A stretch of DNA of 8,478 bases. It comes from Candidatus Woesearchaeota archaeon. GTDB taxonomy: Archaea > Nanobdellota > Nanobdellia > SCGC-AAA011-G17 > UBA489. The stretch lies in contig JAUXTV010000209.1 of the NCBI GenBank assembly GCA_030679025.1, positions 1 through 8,478 of the forward strand, given 5' to 3'. Positions 1 through 8,478 of the stretch are shown piece by piece. Position 1 is the stretch's first letter. The number at the start of each line of letters is the position of its first letter. A model generated the notes under the pieces. The model did no database searches. It saw nothing but the letters and a program-made list of their open reading frames with translations, and was not told the DNA's origin. A program made the position numbers and the translations under genes.

Positions 1-32
1 AACACCAGAAATAATAAATGGCCAGAGTTAAC

Positions 33-40
33 TTTATAAA
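33..40 (+). promoter_or_regulatory. TATA box of uS2 gene
   Basis: The octamer tttataaa is centred about 27 bases before the uS2 ATG at 64. In archaea transcription starts roughly 25-27 bases downstream of the TATA centre, so the mRNA would begin at or within a few bases of the ATG. No Shine-Dalgarno sequence precedes the ATG, which fits a leaderless message. The rest of 1-63 shows no gene I can support; short open stretches at the left edge could be the tail of an upstream gene. Confidence 0.6.
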
Positions 41-63
41 CCCTCATAAGCGTTTTCTTTGCT

Positions 64-735
64 ATGGCTGAAGAAACAACAACAGAACAAGTAGAACAAC
101 AACCACAGCAGCAACAGCAACAACCACAGCAGCAACAGCAACAGCAGCAATTCCTAGTTCCTTTAGACACTTATCTCAAGGCAGGATTGCACATAGGTAC
201 TAAATTCAGAACCAAATACATGGCTCCTTTTATCTATAAAATTAGACCTGATGGTTTAGCGGTCTTAAATATCCAAGAAATCAACAAACGTATTGAATTA
301 GTAACAAAATTCGTTGCTAAATTCTCACCTAGTGAAATCTTAGTGGTAGGCAAGAGAGAAAATGGCTGGAAAGCAATCAATGCATTCTCCAAAGTAACTG
401 GTGTTCGTAATTATGCTGGTAACTATCATGCTGGCGTCTTGACTAATATCCAACTCGAAGAATTCACAGAAATCAAAGTTTTAATCTGCACTGACCCATG
501 GCCAGACAAAGATGCTGTGCGTGATGCAGTCAAGAGTGGTGCAACCGTCATCGCTTTATGTGATACTAATAACGAATCCAACTACATTGATATTGTCGTT
601 CCTTGTAATAACAAAGGAAAGAAAAGTTTAGGTTTATTCTTCTGGATTTTAGCAAAGCAGTACATGAAAAATCGCGGTCTAATCAAGTCTGATGAAGAAT
701 TATCAGCTAAGATTGAAGACTTTATTGAAGAATAA
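64..735 (+). CDS. rpsB: 30S ribosomal protein uS2 (archaeal type)
   Basis: Small-subunit ribosomal protein uS2, which binds 16S rRNA at the head-body junction of the 30S subunit. The segment from about residue 30, FLVPLDTYLKAGLHIGT, followed by an MAPFIYKIRPDGL-type stretch, is the archaeal/eukaryotic uS2 opening. Further family landmarks are an LTN stretch near residue 120, TDPWPD, ALCDTNN and NNKGKKSLGLFFW. The conserved body is about 195 residues, normal for archaea. Residues 1-29 are an unusual extra N-terminus rich in Gln (QPQQQQQ twice, then QQQ) with an acidic start; it lies outside the conserved fold and is probably disordered. The ATG is supported by a TATA box 27 bases upstream and the lack of another in-frame start before it. 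The next gene has its own TATA box, so the two are not necessarily one operon. Identification is secure; any role of the Gln tract is unknown. Confidence 0.96.
   Translation: MAEETTTEQVEQQPQQQQQQPQQQQQQQQFLVPLDTYLKAGLHIGTKFRTKYMAPFIYKIRPDGLAVLNIQEINKRIELVTKFVAKFSPSEILVVGKRENGWKAINAFSKVTGVRNYAGNYHAGVLTNIQLEEFTEIKVLICTDPWPDKDAVRDAVKSGATVIALCDTNNESNYIDIVVPCNNKGKKSLGLFFWILAKQYMKNRGLIKSDEELSAKIEDFIEE
100..150 (+). repeat. 21-bp tandem duplication in Gln-rich tract of uS2
   Basis: Bases 100-120 and 121-141 are identical 21-mers in tandem, each coding QPQQQQQ. Bases 142-150 (cagcagcaa) repeat an internal 9-mer of the same unit. The copies are perfect even at the mixed CAG/CAA third positions, so this is a DNA-level duplication by slippage or recombination rather than independent Gln accumulation. 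The length is a multiple of three, so the reading frame is kept. Confidence 0.9.
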
Positions 736-757
736 TTCTGCTTCAGTAGTAAGATAT

Positions 758-766
758 CTTTATAAG
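758..766 (+). promoter_or_regulatory. TATA box of the small gene at 789
   Basis: The element ctttataag is centred about 26 bases before the ATG at 789, the archaeal leaderless spacing. An out-of-frame ATG lies at 785-787 and runs into a stop after six codons, so the exact transcription start would decide which ATG is first on the message. Confidence 0.5.
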
Positions 767-788
767 TTCTAAGAACAAGATAAAATGT

Positions 789-1073
789 ATGGTCCGTGTA
801 GTTGAAAAATCTCTAGAAGAAAGAGCTCGAGAAGAAAAACATCAACAATTAGTAGCGATTGCTAAAGAAGTGATAACAACCCCTTTGAGTATTACAAATC
901 TTCTTGATATTTGTATTCATGATCGTAGCGCTGACCCAGTGATTTCTGTAGATTCATCAGAACATATGATTAGAGTATGGAAGCCAGAATATTTTGATAT
1001 TGCTATGCGACTTGCAACTACATATGAAGAAAGAGTTAAAGGTAAAGAATTCACAGTTAAGAAACAGTATTAG
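789..1073 (+). CDS. Hypothetical protein, 94 residues
   Basis: I do not recognise this family. The first 30 residues are charged and likely helical (a Glu/Arg/Lys run up to about residue 20). The middle (residues 36-65) looks alpha/beta, with NLLDICIHDRSADPVISVD and a Trp-Lys-Pro-Glu-Tyr turn. The C-terminus is helical, ending in Lys-Gln-Tyr. There is no signal peptide, membrane segment or Cys/His metal site, so it is probably cytosolic. Evidence that it is a real gene: a TATA box at leaderless distance, an open frame with balanced composition, and a stop exactly where the opposing gene ends. The TAG stop shares four bases with the TAA stop of the minus-strand gene at 1070. Its position after uS2 gives no clear hint of function. 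Confidence 0.72.
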   Translation: MVRVVEKSLEERAREEKHQQLVAIAKEVITTPLSITNLLDICIHDRSADPVISVDSSEHMIRVWKPEYFDIAMRLATTYEERVKGKEFTVKKQY

Positions 1074-1603
1074 ACTTCAAATAAATGATTGCAATACAAC
1101 TGTAATCGCTTAATAATGCCTCTAGTTAACTTTCCTTTGTCATAGATAAGAATAGGATTAGTATGGAGTCTCCTCATTTTGTCCAAAAAATAGTCTAAAA
1201 ACGATAAAACTGTAGCTTCATCATAATAATGCAATAAGTCAGATAAGCTGTCCAAAATCAAAAATTTAGCGCCTACACCATGAGCCTTAACAACATGTTC
1301 TATAGCTTGATCTAGACGTCCTAAATCAAAAGGAGCTCCAACATAGCTGGCATTGGAAAGTTCAAAAGGAGACTGAATTTGCTTGGACATAGTATCAATA
1401 AAATAAAGCTTATTCGTAGGTAATCCTTGAGCTTGGAGCATATCAGAAAGAATATGAGCTGGTCTATGCAAAGTAACTGCTATACCAGGAGTAGTAACTT
1501 TATGGAGCACTTTATACGCTTGTAAACGCTTCTCAAAAGGAGCATGAATGCCTAAAATGAATTTATTGGGCAAATGATTCAAAACGTGTTGCAAACCTGT
1601 CAC
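1070..1603 (-). CDS. RecA/KaiC-fold protein lacking Walker A (putative)
   Basis: The order of predicted strands and helices resembles the core of KaiC/RecA-type ATPases. It begins with a strand KFILGIHAP and a helix, then the strand GIAVTLHRP, then KLYFIDT. Next comes a helix of the LDQAIEHVV type and the Walker-B-like strand AKFLILDSLSDLLHYY, with a long helix and a final strand NPILIYDKG after it. Where the P-loop should be (around residues 18-28) there is HAPFEKRLQAY, with no GKT/GKS, so ATP binding in the usual manner is doubtful. Such degenerate KaiC-like proteins occur in archaea, often as regulatory or sensory proteins; the role here is unknown. Start choice: the GTG at 1603 follows its TATA box almost leaderlessly. 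However, GAGGTGA at 1606-1600 is a strong Shine-Dalgarno match that spans this GTG and lies 5 bases before an in-frame TTG (1594-1592), so a 174-residue product is equally credible. Fold assignment is tentative. Confidence 0.7.
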   Translation of the reverse strand: MTGLQHVLNHLPNKFILGIHAPFEKRLQAYKVLHKVTTPGIAVTLHRPAHILSDMLQAQGLPTNKLYFIDTMSKQIQSPFELSNASYVGAPFDLGRLDQAIEHVVKAHGVGAKFLILDSLSDLLHYYDEATVLSFLDYFLDKMRRLHTNPILIYDKGKLTRGIIKRLQLYCNHLFEV

Positions 1604-1606
1604 CTC
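1600..1606 (-). promoter_or_regulatory. Shine-Dalgarno sequence that questions the GTG start
   Basis: On the minus strand these bases read GAGGTGA, a seven-base complement to the archaeal 16S rRNA tail. The candidate GTG start (1603-1601) lies inside it, which is an unusual place for a start codon. The TTG at 1594-1592, in the same frame, is five bases beyond it, an ideal spacing. Confidence 0.5.
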
Positions 1607-1627
1607 TAGAAACAGTAATTTAAGTTG

Positions 1628-1636
1628 TTATATAAA
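1628..1636 (-). promoter_or_regulatory. TATA box of the KaiC-like gene
   Basis: The minus strand reads TTTATATAA, centred near 1632. The predicted transcription start is around 1606, giving a leader of about 3 bases to the GTG or about 12 bases to the TTG. It lies in the 65-bp gap after the upstream minus-strand gene, so that gene and this one need not share a transcript. Confidence 0.5.
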
Positions 1637-1668
1637 GGTTACGAAGATACTTAAGAAATACAAGCTAG

Positions 1669-2061
1669 TTATTTATATTGAATACGGTAGTTTATGCCAT
1701 GGTAGTTAAAATGAATCATGGGAGGTAGACTGCCTTGTATCTTAATATGAGTTGCTCCAGGAGGTACAACAACCCTCTTAAGGGTGCCCTTTGTATAAGG
1801 AGCAATAGTAACTATATTTAGTTGATCATCAGTAGCTTGGGAATCTACTTCTCTTGGACGAAAAGGAACTGTATTTACTGGAAGTCCTAAAACAGGAGCA
1901 GCTATTTTTGGAATTAGCATAAGATCAGCACGTAATCGGCGATTTTTGCCTTCTGGGGTAAAGTGAATAGTATCTTCTGGTAAATCACGAATTGCATCTT
2001 GTACAAACTCTCGAAGATCTACTTGTTTTTCAAGTATGGTAACACGTGTTTCTAAACTCAT
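1669..2061 (-). CDS. Hypothetical protein, 130 residues
   Basis: I do not recognise the family. The N-terminus (residues 2-26) is a likely amphipathic helix or short coiled coil (LETRVTILEKQV and onward). The middle contains RRLRADLMLIPKIAAPVLGLP and a TVPFRPREVD segment. The last 50 residues look beta-rich: NIVTIAPYTKG, LKRVVVPPGATHIKIQG, PPMIHFNYHGINYRIQY. Isolated histidines are present but no clear metal-binding pattern, and there is no membrane segment. The ATG at 2061 has a TATA element 27 bases upstream, consistent with a leaderless mRNA. It lies head-to-tail with the KaiC-like gene and divergent from the gyrase block. The reading frame and promoter support a real gene; the function is unknown. 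Confidence 0.7.
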   Translation of the reverse strand: MSLETRVTILEKQVDLREFVQDAIRDLPEDTIHFTPEGKNRRLRADLMLIPKIAAPVLGLPVNTVPFRPREVDSQATDDQLNIVTIAPYTKGTLKRVVVPPGATHIKIQGSLPPMIHFNYHGINYRIQYK

Positions 2062-2083
2062 GAAAAGTTACTACTTTTAAGTG

Positions 2084-2092
2084 TATATAAAT
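2084..2092 (-). promoter_or_regulatory. TATA box of the 130-residue hypothetical gene
   Basis: The minus strand reads ATTTATATA, centred 27 bases before the ATG at 2061, the expected distance for a leaderless archaeal transcript. A second AT element at 2103-2110 is too distant to be the main one for this start. Confidence 0.5.
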
Positions 2093-2150
2093 GTTTCCGT
2101 TGCATATAAAGATTTGCTTCAATGAGAGACGCTGTGCACAAGCTTAACCC

Positions 2151-2193
2151 CCTCTAGGAAAAAATTGTAGAAGCTTTTCATCGTCTAAAGAGG
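2151..2193. promoter_or_regulatory. Imperfect stem-loop upstream of the gyrase block
   Basis: Outer arms cctct (2151-2155) and agagg (2189-2193) pair. They are followed inward by ag/ct and by gaaaa (2158-2162) with ttttc (2175-2179), separated by small bulges. The structure ends where the first plus-strand TATA element begins. It could be an operator-like dyad or chance; it has no T-run after it, so it is not an obvious terminator. Confidence 0.25.
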
Positions 2194-2202
2194 CTATAAA
2201 TA
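2193..2202 (+). promoter_or_regulatory. Distal TATA-like element of the endonuclease-gyrB-gyrA block
   Basis: The sequence gctataaata resembles a strong archaeal TATA element. Transcription from it would start near 2223 and give a leader of about 45 bases before the endonuclease ATG. It may be the original gyrase promoter, or it may be unused. Confidence 0.35.
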
Positions 2203-2233
2203 CGTTTAAATGCATTCCCAGAGTAAGAAAGAC

Positions 2234-2240
2234 TTTTATA
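2234..2240 (+). promoter_or_regulatory. Proximal TATA-like element of the endonuclease-gyrB-gyrA block
   Basis: The sequence ttttata follows a purine-rich stretch (aagaaagac), as a BRE-TATA pair would. The predicted transcription start is around 2263, leaving only 5-8 bases before the endonuclease start codon. Because the endonuclease, gyrB and gyrA are packed without gaps, this or the distal element probably drives all three. Confidence 0.4.
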
Positions 2241-2270
2241 GATTGAGTAATTTTCTATCTAGAGAAAGTG

Positions 2271-6663
<4,393 letters not shown>

Positions 6664-6664
6664 C

Positions 6665-8478
6665 ATGGCAGAAGAAGACATTCAGCAACGATTAATTGAA
6701 CAGGAAATGAAGGAATCTTATGTAGATTATGCTATGTCTGTTATTATTTCCAGAGCATTGCCTGATATTCGCGATGGATTAAAGCCAGTACATAGAAGAA
6801 TTTTATTTACTATGCATAAAATGGGATTGACACATAACAAGGCGTACAAAAAATCTGCAAGAATTGTGGGAACATGTATGGGCCGTTATCATCCTCATGG
6901 TGACATGGCAATTTATGATAGTTTAGTTCGTTTAGCGCAAAATTTCTCTTTGCGGTATCCACTAGTTGACGGTCAAGGAAATTTTGGGAGTAGCGATTTT
7001 AAAGCTGCAAGCCAGAGATATACAGAAGCGCGTCTCAAAAAAATAGCAGAAGAAATGTTGGTAGATATTGACAAGAAAACTGTGCAATTTGTTCCCAATT
7101 ATGATAACACAGAACGTGAACCTTCAGTACTTCCTTCAAAATTACCAAACTTGCTGATCAATGGAAGCACTGGTATCGCAGTAGGAATGGCAACTAACAT
7201 CCCCCCACATAATATTGGTGAAGTAATTGACGCATCCATCGCTGTTATTGATAATCCTAATGTAGAAATTGCGCAATTATTGCAATATATCAAAGGTCCA
7301 GATTTCCCAACTGGAGGCATTATCTCTGGTTTAAGCGGATTAAAAGAAGCCTATGAAAAAGGAAAAGGAAAAATTATTGTTAAAGCAAAAACTACTATTG
7401 AAGATCGAAAGATTATAGTCACAGAAATTCCATATATGGTTAACAAAACTATACTGATTGAAAATATTGTAGAATTAGTCAAGGATGGAGTCATAGAGGG
7501 CATTTCTGATATTCGCGATGAAAGTGATCGTGAAGGATTGCGTATTGTCTTCGAGTTGAAAAAAAGTGCAGATCCGCAGCTAGTCCTCAATCAGCTCTAT
7601 GCACAAAGCATGCTCAAAACAACATTTGGTATTATTATGCTTGCAATCCACGAAAATCAGCCGATTATTTTTAACATCAAAGAAGCTATCAAGTATCACA
7701 TTGCTCATCGAAAAGAAGTAATCATTAAAAGAACACAATTTGAATTGCAAAAAGCAGAAGATAGAAACCATATTGTTCTTGGGCTCATAGTAGCTTTAGA
7801 TCAGATTGATTCGGTTGTCAAATTAATCAAAGAAGCAGATAACGTCGATGTAGCTCGTCAAGGATTGATAACTAAATTTACATTGTCAGAAATTCAAGCT
7901 AACGCGATCTTGGATATGCGCTTGCAGAAATTAACTTCTCTGGAAACAGCAAAATTAAAAACAGAGCATGAAGATCTTAAAAAAATAATTCAAGAACTCA
8001 AAGACATTCTAGCTTCAGAGCCGAGAATATTTTCTATCATCAAGCAAGAATTCCTAGAGCTTAAAGAAAAATATGTAGACAAGAGAAGAACAGAGATAGC
8101 GGACGGTGAAGAAATCATTGAAGATGAAGATTTAATCAAGGAAGAAAAAGTAGTAGTCACTATCACCCATGCAGGATACATCAAAAAACTACCAGTAGAA
8201 ACCTATAAACAGCAAAAACGTGGTGGCCAAGGTATTATTGGTGCAGAAACTGGAGAAGATAATGATGTAGTCAAGAATGTCTTCACAACCTCAAATCTCA
8301 ATTATTTGTTATTCTTTACCAATCAAGGAAAAGTGCACTGGTTAAAAGCCTATGAAGTACCGACAGCATCACGCTATGCAAAAGGAAAAGCCATTGTCAA
8401 TTTAGTGCGTCTAGCAGAGGGAGAAAAAATATCCACAATCTTGCCAGTAGCTAAATTCAATGATCAAGAATGTATTAC
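6665..8478 (+). CDS. gyrA: DNA gyrase subunit A (3' end beyond the window)
   Basis: DNA breakage-reunion subunit of gyrase, partner of the preceding GyrB in the A2B2 complex. The frame is open for 604 codons to the window edge; about 200 residues of the C-terminal domain are missing. The opening SYVDYAMSVIISRALPDIRDGLKPVHRR is followed by the winged-helix domain. Tyr119 in SQRYTEARL is the catalytic tyrosine, paired with Arg118. Ile171 in TGIAVGMATNIPPHN is the DNA-bending isoleucine. The tower and coiled-coil gate lie at about 330-480. The GyrA box is QKRGGQG (residues 517-523, bases 8213-8233), a variant of QRRGGKG that marks true gyrase rather than topoisomerase IV. At the position of the E. 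coli quinolone-contact Ser83 there is Met81 (HGDMAIYD), while the Asp87 equivalent, Asp85, is kept. The ATG lies one base after the gyrB stop with no Shine-Dalgarno, suggesting translational coupling. Confidence 0.97.
   Translation, partial: MAEEDIQQRLIEQEMKESYVDYAMSVIISRALPDIRDGLKPVHRRILFTMHKMGLTHNKAYKKSARIVGTCMGRYHPHGDMAIYDSLVRLAQNFSLRYPLVDGQGNFGSSDFKAASQRYTEARLKKIAEEMLVDIDKKTVQFVPNYDNTEREPSVLPSKLPNLLINGSTGIAVGMATNIPPHNIGEVIDASIAVIDNPNVEIAQLLQYIKGPDFPTGGIISGLSGLKEAYEKGKGKIIVKAKTTIEDRKIIVTEIPYMVNKTILIENIVELVKDGVIEGISDIRDESDREGLRIVFELKKSADPQLVLNQLYAQSMLKTTFGIIMLAIHENQPIIFNIKEAIKYHIAHRKEVIIKRTQFELQKAEDRNHIVLGLIVALDQIDSVVKLIKEADNVDVARQGLITKFTLSEIQANAILDMRLQKLTSLETAKLKTEHEDLKKIIQELKDILASEPRIFSIIKQEFLELKEKYVDKRRTEIADGEEIIEDEDLIKEEKVVVTITHAGYIKKLPVETYKQQKRGGQGIIGAETGEDNDVVKNVFTTSNLNYLLFFTNQGKVHWLKAYEVPTASRYAKGKAIVNLVRLAEGEKISTILPVAKFNDQECI

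Larger units (their letters stand above)
2062..2267. other. Divergent intergenic region (206 bp)
   Basis: This gap separates the minus-strand hypothetical gene from the endonuclease-gyrase block. It contains TATA-like elements for both directions (2084-2092 minus; 2193-2202 and 2234-2240 plus), another ambiguous one at 2103-2110, two aagctt palindromes (2140-2145 and 2171-2176) and an imperfect stem-loop at 2151-2193. I see no tRNA, repeat array or convincing short gene. Confidence 0.6.

Noticed and set aside
1..47. Open minus-strand frame running off the left edge from an ATG at 47
   Set aside because: Only 15 codons are visible and no minus-strand TATA element or ribosome site precedes it.
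2122..2157. Eleven-codon open frame in the divergent intergenic region
   Set aside because: Too short, no Shine-Dalgarno, and poorly spaced from any TATA element.
7099..8184. Four minus-strand open frames opposite gyrA
   Set aside because: They lie antisense to conserved GyrA sequence, are Ser/Ile-rich shadows and have no own signals.

Overview
The window reads as chromosomal DNA of an A+T-rich archaeon. The first gene encodes an archaeal/eukaryotic-type ribosomal protein uS2. Several genes have an archaeal TATA element about 26-28 bases before the start codon, the spacing expected for leaderless or nearly leaderless mRNAs. A bacterial-type DNA gyrase (gyrB-gyrA) is also present, as in many euryarchaea and DPANN archaea. 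A small-genome lineage such as Woesearchaeota/DPANN is plausible, but that placement is inference; no marker here settles it.

Layout. Bases 1-63 hold the uS2 promoter. uS2 (64-735) carries a Gln-rich N-terminal extension built partly from a perfect 21-bp tandem duplication. A small unrecognised gene (789-1073) follows, with its own TATA box. It ends tail-to-tail, sharing four bases, with a minus-strand gene (1070-1603) that looks like a RecA/KaiC-fold protein without its Walker A motif. A second minus-strand gene of unknown function lies at 1669-2061. Bases 2062-2267 are a divergent intergenic region with TATA elements facing both ways and an imperfect stem-loop.

The right-hand 6.2 kb is one dense plus-strand block: a free-standing LAGLIDADG homing endonuclease (2271-3212), gyrB (3205-6663) and gyrA (6665 to the window edge, incomplete). 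The endonuclease overlaps gyrB by 8 bp and gyrB is one base from gyrA, so all three are probably co-transcribed. gyrB is itself interrupted by a 521-residue intein (4696-6258) placed inside the Mg-binding DxDxD motif of the TOPRIM domain. The intein carries both LAGLIDADG motifs and an additional XRE-like helix-turn-helix.

The most notable point is therefore two separate homing-endonuclease genes in one gyrase operon: one between the likely promoter and gyrB, the other inside the gyrB catalytic motif. Active gyrase B must be released by protein splicing (exteins of 497 + 134 = 631 residues, a normal GyrB length) before it joins GyrA as the A2B2 supercoiling enzyme. Both selfish genes use AGA/AGG for most arginines, whereas the gyrB exteins mostly use CGN, consistent with a separate origin.
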